Shown here: in pieces, positions 37,023-45,563 of the stretch
Layout: every line of letters begins with the position of its first letter
Numbering within the stretch: position 1 is the first letter of the stretch
Assembly: GCA_030655135.1 (NCBI GenBank)
Contig: JAURWC010000022.1
Span: 329,846 to 393,845 of the forward strand
Source: Hyphomicrobiaceae bacterium
GTDB taxonomy: Bacteria > Pseudomonadota > Alphaproteobacteria > Rhizobiales > Hyphomicrobiaceae
Direction: 5' to 3'
DNA: 64,000 bases
The notes under the pieces: model-generated
What the model was told of the DNA's origin: nothing
Seen by the model: the letters and a program-made list of their open reading frames with translations, nothing else
Database searches by the model: none
Position numbers and translations under genes: made by a program

Positions 37023-37289
37023 ATGGTGTCGGAGATGTCGATCGACACGCATGGATTTGTGAAGGCGTTGACCGCTGCGGGCGTCCCTGCGGCGCAGGCT
37101 GAGGCGCATGTCGAGGCGTTGCGGGACAAGGTTCTGCCTGAGCTTGCGACGCACCGGGACCTGAAAACGCTCAGCTTTGAGTTGCGGTCGGAAATGGCCA
37201 GCATTCGCACAGACATGTGGAAGATGTCATTTGCCGTTGTTCTGGCGACGGCAACGCTGGTGACATTCCTGCAGAAGCTGCTCGCGTAG
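37023..37289 (+). CDS. DUF1640-like coiled-coil membrane protein, copy 1
   Basis: An 88-residue protein: IDTHGFVKALTAAGVPAAQA (residues about 6-25), a charged coiled-coil stretch (HRDLKTLSFELRSEMASIRTDMWK) and one C-terminal TM (SFAVVLATATLVTFLQKLL). This layout fits the DUF1640/CCDC90-like family, whose mitochondrial relatives include MCUR1; function in bacteria is unknown. Copy 1 has four extra residues (AEAH) relative to copy 2. The start at 37023 is shared by position in both copies. Confidence 0.7.
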   Translation: MVSEMSIDTHGFVKALTAAGVPAAQAEAHVEALRDKVLPELATHRDLKTLSFELRSEMASIRTDMWKMSFAVVLATATLVTFLQKLLA

Positions 37290-37360
37290 TTGGCGGACAT
37301 TGCGAGCGCTGCTTGCGCTTCCGGACGATGTCGGAGCGGAACGTTGGCTGGGTTTGGGTC

Positions 37361-37648
37361 ATGGTGTCAGAGATGACGATCGACACGCATGGATATGTGA
37401 AGGCGCTGACTGCTGCGGGCGTCCCTGCGGCGCAGGTCGAGGCGTTGCGGGACAAGGTTCTGCCTGAGCTTGCGACGCACCAGGACCTGAAAGCGCTCAG
37501 CTTTGAGCTGAGGTCGGAAATGGGTGAACTGAAATCCGAACTGCGCAGCGAAATGGCCAGTATTCGCACGGACATGTGGAAGATGTCGTTTGCTGTTGTT
37601 TTGGCGACGGCAACGCTGGTGACGTTCCTGCAAAAGCTTCTCGGATAG
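37361..37648 (+). CDS. DUF1640-like coiled-coil membrane protein, copy 2
   Basis: A 95-residue paralogue of the preceding gene, nearly identical outside two indels. It carries an 11-residue insertion (GELKSELRSEM) inside the coiled coil; 11 residues equals one hendecad, which lengthens the coil without breaking its register. The C-terminal TM segment is the same. The two products could form mixed oligomers. It is convergent with gshB. Confidence 0.7.
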   Translation: MVSEMTIDTHGYVKALTAAGVPAAQVEALRDKVLPELATHQDLKALSFELRSEMGELKSELRSEMASIRTDMWKMSFAVVLATATLVTFLQKLLG

Positions 37649-37658
37649 CCGCGACGTG

Positions 37659-38606
37659 CTAGCGCTGTTTTCGCTTGCGTTCGATGGCTTCCCAAATCAG
37701 CACGGCGATATCTGAGCCGCCAAATGCTTTCACCTGGCGTATGCCGGTTGGTGAGGTCACGTTGATTTCAGTCAGGTAGGGACCGATCACGTCGATGCCG
37801 GTGAAGAGCAGTCCGCGACGTTTGAGCTTCGGCGCGAGGCGGGCGCAGATCTCGCGATCGCGCGGCGTCAGACGAACCGGCTGCGCCGTGCCGCCGACGT
37901 GAAGATTGGAGCGTGTCTCGCCCTCGGCGGGGACGCGGTTGATGGCGCCCGCGATCTCGCCGTCGATGAGAATGATGCGCTTGTCGCCGGCACGAACTTC
38001 CGCACGGTATTGCTGGACCATGAACGGCTCGCGGAAGACACCCTGAAACAGTTCGACGAGGGCGGCGACGTTGGTGTCTTCGGGGCCAAGGCGAAAGACG
38101 CTGGCTCCGCCGTTGCCGTAAAGCGGCTTGACGATGATGTCTTTCATCTCGGCGCGGAATGCCAATACGTCTTCGAGCGAGCGGGTGATGATGGTCGGCG
38201 GCATCAAATCGAGGAAGTCGAGCACGAAGATCTTCTCGGGTGCGTTGCGCACCTGTGCTGGATCGTTGACGACCAGTGTCTTGGGGTGAATGCGCTCCAG
38301 CAGATGTGTCGTCGTGATGTAGGCCATGTCGAAAGGCGGGTCTTGCCGCAGCAGCACGACATCGCGTTCGGCCAGATCAATCGTGCGGTGATTGGAAAGC
38401 TCGAAAGGCGAATTCGCCATATCGGCAAGCTTGAGCGTTGCGCCGCGGGCGCGAAGCGTGTTGCCATGCAGGGCAAGATCCTGCGGCGTGTAATAGAAGA
38501 TGTCATGTCCGCGCCGCTGCGCCTCCAGCAGGATCGCAAAGGTGCTGTCGCCACGAATGTCGATCCGGTCGATCGGATCCATCTGGCAGGCGATTTTCAG
38601 CGGCAT
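37659..38606 (-). CDS. gshB: Glutathione synthetase
   Basis: ATP-grasp enzyme joining gamma-glutamylcysteine and glycine. The 315-residue protein has [22 protein letters not shown] at the start, [15 protein letters not shown] near 96, [18 protein letters not shown] near 150, and ends [23 protein letters not shown] 38606 is chosen; a longer frame from 38792 has non-family residues. It closes the conserved rsmI-yraN-gshB run. Glutathione supply fits the grx, GFA and Nit2-like genes in the window. Confidence 0.95.
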   Translation of the reverse strand: MPLKIACQMDPIDRIDIRGDSTFAILLEAQRRGHDIFYYTPQDLALHGNTLRARGATLKLADMANSPFELSNHRTIDLAERDVVLLRQDPPFDMAYITTTHLLERIHPKTLVVNDPAQVRNAPEKIFVLDFLDLMPPTIITRSLEDVLAFRAEMKDIIVKPLYGNGGASVFRLGPEDTNVAALVELFQGVFREPFMVQQYRAEVRAGDKRIILIDGEIAGAINRVPAEGETRSNLHVGGTAQPVRLTPRDREICARLAPKLKRRGLLFTGIDVIGPYLTEINVTSPTGIRQVKAFGGSDIAVLIWEAIERKRKQR

Positions 38607-38686
38607 GGCGTTATCCGTTCTGGCGGCGTCGAGGTGGTAGCGAATTTCACAGGCGGATGGCAAGCCCGGTAGGAGGTCTGGCCGCG

Positions 38687-39061
38687 TCAGAGGCTGTTTG
38701 GAAGATGCCGCGGCCACTTGCCGGCGGCGAGGAAAATCGCGTCGAAGCAGATGTCGTGCTGGCGGTGTCGTGCGTGCCGGGCCAGCCAGCACTCTGCCGC
38801 GCGGCGGATGCGCTGGCGCTGCGCGTTACCGATTGAGGCCTCGCAGGCCTCTAGCGTTGGCCGGCGCTTCACCTCTATGAACGCGAGCCGCTTGCCGCGG
38901 CAAGCCACCAGATCGACCTCGCCTGCCGGCGATTGGAAGCGGCGGGCGAGGATACGGTAGCCTTTGGCGACAAGGAAGGCGGCGGCTAGATATTCCGAAA
39001 CGTGGCCCCGGCGGTATCGCGCCTGCCGTTCAGTCTTGTGTTTGCCAGCGTCTGCGGTCAC
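38687..39061 (-). CDS. UPF0102 (YraN) family putative endonuclease
   Basis: A 124-residue PD-(D/E)XK-fold protein. Family blocks: [38 protein letters not shown] at about 18-55, with the Glu, Gly-Glu-Val-Asp and then FIEVKRRPT near 62-70 containing the EVK catalytic-like motif. No substrate is established. It overlaps rsmI by 4 bases. Confidence 0.92.
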   Translation of the reverse strand: MTADAGKHKTERQARYRRGHVSEYLAAAFLVAKGYRILARRFQSPAGEVDLVACRGKRLAFIEVKRRPTLEACEASIGNAQRQRIRRAAECWLARHARHRQHDICFDAIFLAAGKWPRHLPNSL

Positions 39062-39987
39062 GCGCCGCGCTCCTTGAGGGTGAGGCCGATCTCGTAGACG
39101 CGCGCCTTTGGAACGCCAAGCACCTCGGACACCACGCGTGCGGCATCGCGCAGGCTCATCGTTTCCAACGCCGCTTTAAGTTTGCCGGCGACGAGTTCGT
39201 CGGTGACAGCGATCGGGCCGGGCGGCCCCACCAGGATGACGATCTCGCCGCGCGTGTCTCCCTTCGAATAAGCATCCGCAAGCTCGGCAAGCGGGCCGCG
39301 CCGGACGTCCTCATGCAGCTTCGTCAATTCGCGGGCCACTGCTGCCGGCCGGTCTCCCAGCACAGATGCGAGATCGCGCAGCGTTTCGCCGATGCGTGTC
39401 GGAGCTTCGAAGAACACGAGCGTACCCGGTACGCTGACGAGCTCTTTGATGCGCGTCTGGCGGGCGCCGTCGCGCGTGGGAAGGAAGCCCGCGAAAAAGA
39501 ACGCGTCGGTCGGCAGGCCGGCGGCGGTCAATGCCGTCAGCGTGGCGGACGCGCCGGGTATGGCGATGATGTCGTGCTGAGCGGCAGCGGCCTCGCGAAC
39601 CAGCTTGAAGCCAGGGTCAGAAATCAGCGGCGTGCCCGCGTCCGAGATCAGGGCCACGGCACGGCCGGCGGCCAGGTCATCGAGGATGTGGGCGCGTTGC
39701 GAGCTGGCGTTGTGCTCGTGATAGGGCTTGAGAACCGTATCGATTGCGTAATGCGCGAGCAGCGTGCGGCTGTGACGCGTATCTTCGCAGTAGATGACGT
39801 CAGCCCGAGCCAGCACGGTGAGAGCGCGCAGCGAGATGTCGGACAGATTGCCGATCGGCGTGGCGACGAGATAGAGCGCCGGCGGCAAAACCTGAGCGAG
39901 CCCGCGTTCGAGCTCGGCTGCAACGCGTGGCGGCAGGCGGGCGTAGTGGGCAGGGCGTGGCGTGGAGTCGGAAGGTTTGGCCGTCAT
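39058..39987 (-). CDS. rsmI: 16S rRNA (cytidine-1402-2'-O)-methyltransferase
   Basis: A 309-residue tetrapyrrole-methylase-fold enzyme that methylates the decoding centre of 16S rRNA. Diagnostic sequence: ALYLVATPIGNLSDISLRAL near 37, YCEDTRHSRTLL near 66, SDAGTPLISDPGF near 115, GLPTDAFFFAGFLP near 157, and FFEAPTRIGETL near 193. It is the first gene of rsmI-yraN-gshB; a 4-base overlap links it to yraN. The short gap upstream (39988-40121) shows nothing. Confidence 0.95.
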   Translation of the reverse strand: MTAKPSDSTPRPAHYARLPPRVAAELERGLAQVLPPALYLVATPIGNLSDISLRALTVLARADVIYCEDTRHSRTLLAHYAIDTVLKPYHEHNASSQRAHILDDLAAGRAVALISDAGTPLISDPGFKLVREAAAAQHDIIAIPGASATLTALTAAGLPTDAFFFAGFLPTRDGARQTRIKELVSVPGTLVFFEAPTRIGETLRDLASVLGDRPAAVARELTKLHEDVRRGPLAELADAYSKGDTRGEIVILVGPPGPIAVTDELVAGKLKAALETMSLRDAARVVSEVLGVPKARVYEIGLTLKERGA

Positions 39988-40121
39988 CGTGCATCGCTTG
40001 TTGCTTCAGCCCATCAGGGTAGAGCGAATGCGGCCGGCATGAAACGGCTAATGGCCTTGTTTTGAAGGCTGGTTCACGTCTTCGTGGCGGGCTCAGCGCT
40101 CGCATTGCAAGCGATAAGGCT

Positions 40122-40463
40122 CTAGGCCGCAGATGCCCTGCGGGGTTGCGCCGGAACGGCGGGTGCGGCTGGCAGATGATATAAGGCGGCGCCTGAGCGG
40201 ACGGCTGGTACGGTCATGACGGCGGAAAGGTCTCTGATCAGCTCTTTGAGCGCGTAGGAAGCGGCGTCGAGCTGGTCTTCAGCGGTGGCGTGATAGCGGC
40301 TGGTATTGAATGAGCGCTCGCGGAACACGGAGATCTGGTCCGTCAATCGCGCCATCTGTTCATCGAGCGACAGCGGCGACGCGTGTACTGCAAACCGGCC
40401 GGCCGGTGCGAGGGTTTGCGATGAACGCGTGAAGCGCCCGATAAGAAATGAAAGAAATGACAT
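40122..40463 (-). CDS. Hypothetical protein
   Basis: A 113-residue frame from ATG 40463, which has GGAAAG at a suitable distance; an in-frame ATG at 40553 would add 30 residues. The N-terminus is MSFLSFLIGRFTRSSQ, the middle is helical (LSLDEQMARLTDQISVFRER, EDQLDAASYALKELIRDLSAVM) and the end is Pro/Ala-rich. No signal peptide or TM is evident. I do not recognise a family. Confidence 0.5.
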   Translation of the reverse strand: MSFLSFLIGRFTRSSQTLAPAGRFAVHASPLSLDEQMARLTDQISVFRERSFNTSRYHATAEDQLDAASYALKELIRDLSAVMTVPAVRSGAALYHLPAAPAVPAQPRRASAA

Positions 40464-40630
40464 TTCGCTTTCCGCAGGTTTGGGATTTGAAACGCGAAAC
40501 GCGTTGGTAAACTGGGGTTTAATGACGGTGAATCTATTCGCCGGATTTGACAAGCCAAATCATGAGGTTTGCGGTTGCAACCTCATTTAGTTGATTAATA
40601 TCTTATTAAGACTTTAGACGGCGGGCCGCG

Positions 40631-42142
40631 TCAAAGGCCATTCGGTTTGCGTGCGTCAACCGAGCCTGTCGTGCGAAGCGTGATTGGTGTTGCGGGCGAC
40701 GTAACCGCGAAGGGCCGGGCCGGAGAGGTCGCCAGCTGAGGGGGCAGCGGTGGCCGGTTGGCGCCGTCATAGCGATAGTGGCCGGTGATGCGGTCGACGA
40801 ACAGCCCGTCTTCCATCTGCGGGCCCCAGCCGCGATTGTGAATGATCATCGGGCGGCCGGAGGGCCCCCGCTCGGCTGCTACAACGGCAATGTGAGACCG
40901 CGACCCCGAGTTCTGCGGGCGCCAGTAGGTTACGATATCGCCCGGCAGATAGTCTTCGCCAAAGGGCGTTATGGGCAGCGTTTGGCCATAGCGGGCGAGA
41001 AACCGGCGCAGGGTTTCGGTACGGCGATGATCGATATTTGGGTCACCGGCGCCGAGGCGCGAGGCCTGGACCAGCGTTTGAAGATCGACGCCAAGCGCGC
41101 GATAGGCGCGGATAACGACGTCGGTGCAGACGCCGTAGAGGGCTGGAACGTCGCCGCCGGCGCGAGAAATCTGCCGGTATTTGTCGTCGTAGATGACGAA
41201 GTGCTTCAGCTGGCTTACCGCTGCGACGGCAAGGCGTTCGCCGAATGGTGCAGATGCGGCAGGGCCTTCGTCGAGGTCGTCGGCGGGTGCCGCAGCAGAC
41301 GCGTAGGTGACGGGGCAGCTGGTCTCATAGGGCGCCGGCGGGATCGGCAGCAGCAGATTCGGGCTGCGCGGCGGAGCCAGCATGGCAACGGTTTGCCGTG
41401 GTGTCGAAACCGCGGGCGGCGCAACGGCCGGGGCGCTCGGTAACAGCGGCGCAACGCTCACTAAGCCCGAAAACTGCGGTGATGCGGTTGCCATTCGGGC
41501 TCTCGCCGGCTCGCGCTCGGCGAGCTGTGAAGGTGGCAACTGCCAGCTTAACGCCTCTATGGCCGGCGCCTGGAGCGTGTCGAACTCGGGCGCGTGCGTA
41601 TTTGCGGCCACGGAATGTGCCGGCGGAAGTGCCGCTACGGTGGTGGAGTGGAACTCTGCTGCCCGGGCTGGGGGCAGTGCGATCCGGGGCGTCGCAGCGG
41701 TGCGTACGGCCGGCTGGCCCAGCGGCGCTAATACCTCGGCATTTGCCGTTTCGGTGGCGACGGGGGCCAAGGCGGGCATTTGTACAACGTCGGCAACGGG
41801 CCGAGCCGCGTCGTGGGGCGTCTGCGCGATCAGGTCCTTCAGGGTCGGGAAGTTGTGCAGCGCGGGGACGATGGCGATGACCAGCGCCATGATGAAGAAC
41901 GGCAAAAGCAGAAGGCGAAATGCCTGCCGGTCGTCACGAGAGTCAATCAACAACGGATTGGGCCGGCGGTAGATCGTCGCCGGTTCATTGCGGCGGGCCG
42001 GATGCTGCCGCCGTGGGTCGGGCCGCGACTGCGTTGGCGCCCGCCGCGTGGAATGGGCGACGAGGGGCGCAGCCTGCGCGCCGTGGGCGCGTGCCGGTTT
42101 TGCCGCCGTCTTGCGTGGCTTGGTTTTGTGGGCCTTCTTCAC
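40631..42142 (-). CDS. DUF1287-domain protein with long membrane-anchored disordered N-terminus
   Basis: A 503-residue protein. Residues 1-75 are basic and Ala/Pro-rich, then a single TM (LLLLPFFIMALVIAIVPAL), then about 200 residues of low-complexity Ala/Pro sequence. The DUF1287 domain is at about 325-475: YGVCTDVVIRAYRALGVDLQ with a candidate catalytic Cys, PGDIVTYWRP, SRSHIAVVAAERG with a candidate His, and IIHNRGWGPQMED. The fold resembles NlpC/P60-type Cys peptidases, so envelope or peptidoglycan work is plausible. E. coli YijF-like homologues lack the long linker. Confidence 0.82.
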   Translation of the reverse strand: MKKAHKTKPRKTAAKPARAHGAQAAPLVAHSTRRAPTQSRPDPRRQHPARRNEPATIYRRPNPLLIDSRDDRQAFRLLLLPFFIMALVIAIVPALHNFPTLKDLIAQTPHDAARPVADVVQMPALAPVATETANAEVLAPLGQPAVRTAATPRIALPPARAAEFHSTTVAALPPAHSVAANTHAPEFDTLQAPAIEALSWQLPPSQLAEREPARARMATASPQFSGLVSVAPLLPSAPAVAPPAVSTPRQTVAMLAPPRSPNLLLPIPPAPYETSCPVTYASAAAPADDLDEGPAASAPFGERLAVAAVSQLKHFVIYDDKYRQISRAGGDVPALYGVCTDVVIRAYRALGVDLQTLVQASRLGAGDPNIDHRRTETLRRFLARYGQTLPITPFGEDYLPGDIVTYWRPQNSGSRSHIAVVAAERGPSGRPMIIHNRGWGPQMEDGLFVDRITGHYRYDGANRPPLPPQLATSPARPFAVTSPATPITLRTTGSVDARKPNGL

Positions 42143-42225
42143 GCGTACCCGCCCGCTGGCGCAATTGCCATCCCGATATATGAAGCATAGGCGCTAAAGG
42201 CCTGTTGCGCCATCGTAAATTTGGT

Positions 42226-43113
42226 TCAGTTGGCGGGTGGCAGGCCAATCATCGTGCGAATGTCGGCCGGGGTGGTGCCTGCCTGCCGCAAACTGGCCAA
42301 GCTGGTATCGCGCGCGCTTTTGGCAAGTTTGCGGCCCTCTACGTCAGTTATCAGCCGGTGGTGATGATAAAGCGGTGCCGGCAGATCGAGCAGGACTTGC
42401 AGTAGCCGATGCAAGTCCGTCGCGGCGTACAGGTCCATGCCGCGGGTGACGTGGGTGACGTTCTGCCTGGCGTCGTCCACGACCACTGACAGGTGATAGC
42501 TCGACGGCACATCCTTGCGCACGATGATGGTATCGCCCCATCGCTCGGGGCGGGCGCGGACCGTTTCCGTGGTCCCGTCAGCGGCGATGGATGTGAACGC
42601 CAAGGGTGTTCCCTTGAGGCGCGCGCGAGCGAGCTCAAGGGCGCGGTCCATGTCCAGCCGCAGCGCGAAAGGGTCTCCGCGCTGTTTTCGGGCGGCGACT
42701 TCGGCCGCCGGCATGTGCTTGTGCAGACCAGGATAGATTGGGGCGCCGTCGGGATCGACCGCGTTGGGCCGCTTGCCCGCGGCGATGTCCTGGCGCGTTG
42801 CGAAGCAGGGATAGAGCAGGCCGAGCGCTTCGAGACGTGCGGCGGCCTCACGATAGACGCTAAAGTGCTGCGACTGCCGTAGCACGGGCTCTTCCCACGT
42901 CAGGCCGAGCCACGCCAGATCTTCCAGTTGGCTGGCGATGTGCGCCTCGGTGCATCGCGCCGTGTCGATGTCTTCGATGCGCACAAGGAAGCGGCCGCCG
43001 AGACTGCGCGCCATGTCGAAGCCTGTCAGCGCGGACAGTGCATGCCCAAGATGCAGCTGTCCGTTCGGGCTCGGAGCAAAACGCAAGACTGGGCTATCAC
43101 CGGCCGCCGTCAC
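42226..43113 (-). CDS. gluQ: Glutamyl-Q tRNA(Asp) synthetase
   Basis: Attaches glutamate to queuosine-34 of tRNA(Asp). The 295-residue protein is a truncated glutamyl-tRNA synthetase: FAPSPNGQLHLGHALSALTG near 12-31 (HIGH as HLGH), and near 269 GRKLAKSARDTSL (KMSKS as KLAKS); no anticodon domain. Of the Cys residues that bind zinc in the E. coli enzyme, only one (LLYPCFATR) is evident. It overlaps the following gene by 4 bases. Confidence 0.92.
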   Translation of the reverse strand: MTAAGDSPVLRFAPSPNGQLHLGHALSALTGFDMARSLGGRFLVRIEDIDTARCTEAHIASQLEDLAWLGLTWEEPVLRQSQHFSVYREAAARLEALGLLYPCFATRQDIAAGKRPNAVDPDGAPIYPGLHKHMPAAEVAARKQRGDPFALRLDMDRALELARARLKGTPLAFTSIAADGTTETVRARPERWGDTIIVRKDVPSSYHLSVVVDDARQNVTHVTRGMDLYAATDLHRLLQVLLDLPAPLYHHHRLITDVEGRKLAKSARDTSLASLRQAGTTPADIRTMIGLPPAN

Positions 43114-43640
43114 TCGCAGCGGCCGCCTTCGCCTGAGCCGGGCCGGAACGTGGGCGCGATTTCCTCGACGACGCGGTCGTACCGGCTGCGCTCAGCAGTT
43201 GGATACAGCATCGCCCAGCTGTTGATGTAGCGGCCCGAGCACGTGAAGCTGACGCGTTCGTAGAACATCATGGCCCCGATGGTGCCGGAGATCACGAACC
43301 AGGTGCGCCGCACCGGTGCGTAATCCAGCTGCGCGCCGCGATAGTTTTCTTGCAGCAACTGCGTCCTGTAAGCGTCAAGGCTGGCGCCGGATTCGTTGAG
43401 GAACGAGCCAACGAGCAGCCGTGCGTTTCCGTCTGCGGAAACGAGAATGCGGCCTTCCGGCTCTGCTGCCTTTTCGGAGAATACAGCCGCCGGATAGCTG
43501 ATTTCCGAGCCACTGCGCGCGTCGACGATTTCGATCCAGCCGCTTGTGGCGGACGGTTTTTCGGGCACGGCTGAGGCGGGTATTGCAAAGGCTGCAGCGA
43601 GAAGAAGAGTGAGGATCGGGGTTGAGCGTTGGGCGGGCAT
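43110..43640 (-). CDS. Secreted protein of unknown function
   Basis: A 176-residue protein with a signal peptide (PILTLLLAAAFAIPASA, cleavage before VPE). The mature part includes WIEIVDARSGSEISYPAAVF, GRILVSADGNARLLVGSFLN, and RRTWFVISGTIGAMMFYERVSFTC, ending with Cys residues. It is probably periplasmic. The start at 43640 places the signal at the N-terminus. Its stop overlaps the gluQ start. Function unknown. Confidence 0.7.
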   Translation of the reverse strand: MPAQRSTPILTLLLAAAFAIPASAVPEKPSATSGWIEIVDARSGSEISYPAAVFSEKAAEPEGRILVSADGNARLLVGSFLNESGASLDAYRTQLLQENYRGAQLDYAPVRRTWFVISGTIGAMMFYERVSFTCSGRYINSWAMLYPTAERSRYDRVVEEIAPTFRPGSGEGGRCE

Positions 43641-43706
43641 CGCCACATACTCCATGCATGCCATTCAAGATCTTGCGATCGTGACCAGTGTACGCTTAGA
43701 GCGATT

Positions 43707-44393
43707 ATGCCGAAACAGCCGTCGCAACCTATGAGCAGAAATCTTTCACGCGCCCGATTGATCGAGAGCGACGATGACGTGCGTGCCGGCATTCGCGCGC
43801 TGCGGCGCAAATGTGAGGCGGTGCGGCGCATGCACGATGTGGTCGGCGATCCGCCGTTGCGGCGCTACACAGCGGATTTCGAGGCGCTCGCGCGCATCGT
43901 GGTTGGCCAGCAGCTGTCGATTGCGAGTGCAGGGGCGATCTGGGGGCGTGTGGCCGCACTCGGACCGGTGACCGCCCAGGCGATGCTGAAGCATAAGCCG
44001 GAGCGGCTGGCGGCTGCGGGGCTTTCAGGCGGTAAGATCAGAACGTTGCAGGCGCTGTCGTCTGCGGTGGCGCAGGATGGTTTGGACTTTGCCGAACTTG
44101 TACAGCTTGGCGACGAGGCCGTGCGCGAGCGGCTGGTACAGATCCACGGCATAGGCCCGTGGACGGCGGACATTTTCGTGATGTTCGCGATCGGGCGCGC
44201 GGATGCCTGGGCGTCCGGCGACTTGGCGCTGCAGGTGGCGGCAGGGCGCGTTTTTGGACTTGAGGCGAAGCCGACCGCAGCGGAGCTGACGGAGATCGCC
44301 GAGCGGTGGCGGCCCTGGCGCGGTGTCGCTGCGCGGTTGCTGTGGGCGCACTACGCCTACAAGCCGGGGGCAGAGAAGGTGTCGCCGGTGTAG
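43707..44393 (+). CDS. DNA-3-methyladenine glycosylase II (AlkA-like)
   Basis: A 228-residue HhH-GPD DNA repair glycosylase that removes alkylated purines. Visible: FEALARIVVGQQLSIASAGAIWGRV near 54, the helix-hairpin-helix LVQIHGIGPWTADIFVMFAIGRADAW near 144-169, and the catalytic Asp in ASGDLALQ near 173. Two start codons, 43707 and 43731, are possible. Together with the AlkB-like gene at 50.3 kb it provides alkylation repair. It lacks the N-terminal extra domain of E. coli AlkA, as many alphaproteobacterial forms do. Confidence 0.9.
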   Translation: MPKQPSQPMSRNLSRARLIESDDDVRAGIRALRRKCEAVRRMHDVVGDPPLRRYTADFEALARIVVGQQLSIASAGAIWGRVAALGPVTAQAMLKHKPERLAAAGLSGGKIRTLQALSSAVAQDGLDFAELVQLGDEAVRERLVQIHGIGPWTADIFVMFAIGRADAWASGDLALQVAAGRVFGLEAKPTAAELTEIAERWRPWRGVAARLLWAHYAYKPGAEKVSPV

Positions 44394-44396
44394 CCT

Positions 44397-44498
44397 GGGG
44401 TCAGACCTCGGTCTGACCCCTTTGCAAAAGCCAACGGTGTTAGGCCGCAATTCTACGTATTCAGCGTCGAGGAAAGGGGCAGACCGAGGTCTGACCCT
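44397..44498. repeat. REPIN-like pair of inverted palindromes (type 1)
   Basis: GGGGTCAGACC-TC-GGTCTGACCCC (44397-44420) and AGGGGCAGACC-GA-GGTCTGACCCT (44475-44498) are each imperfect palindromes with 11-base arms and are reverse-complement copies of one another, separated by 54 bases. This is the architecture of a REP doublet. It lies between the glycosylase and the convergent DUF1330 gene, where it may also act as a bidirectional transcription stop or mRNA stabiliser. Confidence 0.8.
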
Positions 44499-44508
44499 AG
44501 GGAAGCCG

Positions 44509-44796
44509 TCACGCGCCTTCGACGATGGTGATGTCGAGGGTGCCGGCGCCTTCGCGAAGCTTCTTGGCTTCGGCGTATTCGGGACAGGTGGCGTAGGACT
44601 TGGCGTCCTCAAAGCTGGCGAACTCGATCACGACATTGCGCGCCGTGCCCTTCCCTTCGATGATCTCCGCCTTGCCGCCACTGACGATGCGGCGGCCGTT
44701 GTACTTCTCCAGCGCAACCTTCGATTTGGCGACGTACTGCGACCACTTCTCGGGATCAGTGACGACGGCGTGGGCGATGACATAACCTTTGGGCAT
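44509..44796 (-). CDS. DUF1330 family protein
   Basis: A 95-residue ferredoxin-like alpha/beta-barrel dimeric protein of unknown function. Blocks: GYVIAHAVVTDPEKWSQYVAKS, YNGRRIVSGGKAEIIEGK, NVVIEFASFEDAKSYATCPEY. It is immediately downstream of pyrF on the same strand, an order often seen in Rhizobiales. Confidence 0.9.
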   Translation of the reverse strand: MPKGYVIAHAVVTDPEKWSQYVAKSKVALEKYNGRRIVSGGKAEIIEGKGTARNVVIEFASFEDAKSYATCPEYAEAKKLREGAGTLDITIVEGA

Positions 44797-44827
44797 GGCG
44801 TTCCTCGTTCAGGTGATTGGCGGGCGG

Positions 44828-45541
44828 TCAGGCGGCGTGGCCGTGGCGCGCGTCGCGGATGTGATGCTGGAATGTTTCGGCGGCGGACTTGGGATCATCC
44901 GCCTGCGTGATCGGGCGGCCGACGACGATGTGATCGGCGCCGGCGGTAATGGCGTGGGCCGGTGTCATCACGCGCTCCTGGTCATCCATGGCGCTGCCGG
45001 TGAGGCGTATTCCAGGGGTCACGATGAGAAACTGCGGCGAGGTCGCCTCGCGGATGCTGGCAGCCTCCTGGCCGGAGGCGATGACGCCATCGAACCCGGC
45101 TTCGTGGGCGAGGCGCGCGCGGCGGACGACGAGATCTGCGGGTGACAGGTCGGTACCCTGCTGTTTCAGGTCTTCGGCAGTGAGGCTGGTCAGCACGGTG
45201 ACGGCGAGCAGCTTGAGGTTGGACTGGCCGCGACCGTTGACGGCGGCGCGCAGGGTTTTCAGATCGTGACCGTGGACGGTGAGGAAGTCTAGGTTGAGCT
45301 CGGTAATGTTGGATACGGCGCGCTCGACCGTGGTGCCGATGTCGAGCAGCTTCATATCCAGGAAGACGCGCTTGCCCTGGTGGCGCAGTTCTTGCGCAAG
45401 GTCGAGGCCGCCAGCGAACATCAGTTCGAGGCCGACTTTGTAGAACGTCACGCTGTCACCGAGGGTGTGCACAAGCGCGCGCGCTTCATCGACGTTGGGC
45501 ATGTCGAGCGCGACGATCAGGCTGTCTTTGGTGGCGGGCAT
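44828..45541 (-). CDS. pyrF: Orotidine 5'-phosphate decarboxylase
   Basis: Last step of UMP synthesis. The 237-residue TIM barrel starts KDSLIVALDMPNVDEARALV; the catalytic DxKxxD is in FLDMKLLDIGTTVERAV near 60-76, and the phosphate loop at VTPGIRLTG near 181 and ADHIVVGRPITQADDP near 210. ATG 45541 is chosen over one at 45577, which lies within the repeat 45564-45647. Strong call. Confidence 0.95.
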   Translation of the reverse strand: MPATKDSLIVALDMPNVDEARALVHTLGDSVTFYKVGLELMFAGGLDLAQELRHQGKRVFLDMKLLDIGTTVERAVSNITELNLDFLTVHGHDLKTLRAAVNGRGQSNLKLLAVTVLTSLTAEDLKQQGTDLSPADLVVRRARLAHEAGFDGVIASGQEAASIREATSPQFLIVTPGIRLTGSAMDDQERVMTPAHAITAGADHIVVGRPITQADDPKSAAETFQHHIRDARHGHAA

Positions 45542-45563
45542 GGCGGCTATATGCTTGTGACTA

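Larger units (their letters stand above)
37000..37684 (+). repeat. Tandem duplication of an about 330-base unit
   Basis: Bases 37000-37325 and 37338-37684 are near-identical copies offset by 338 bases. The unit starts at GGAACGTTGGCTGGGTTTGG, includes one entire coding sequence and ends in about 35 bases of related downstream DNA (GCGCTGCTTGCGCTTCCG against GCGCTGTTTTCGCTTGCG). The copies differ by a 12-base insertion in copy 1 and a 33-base insertion in copy 2. Confidence 0.85.
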
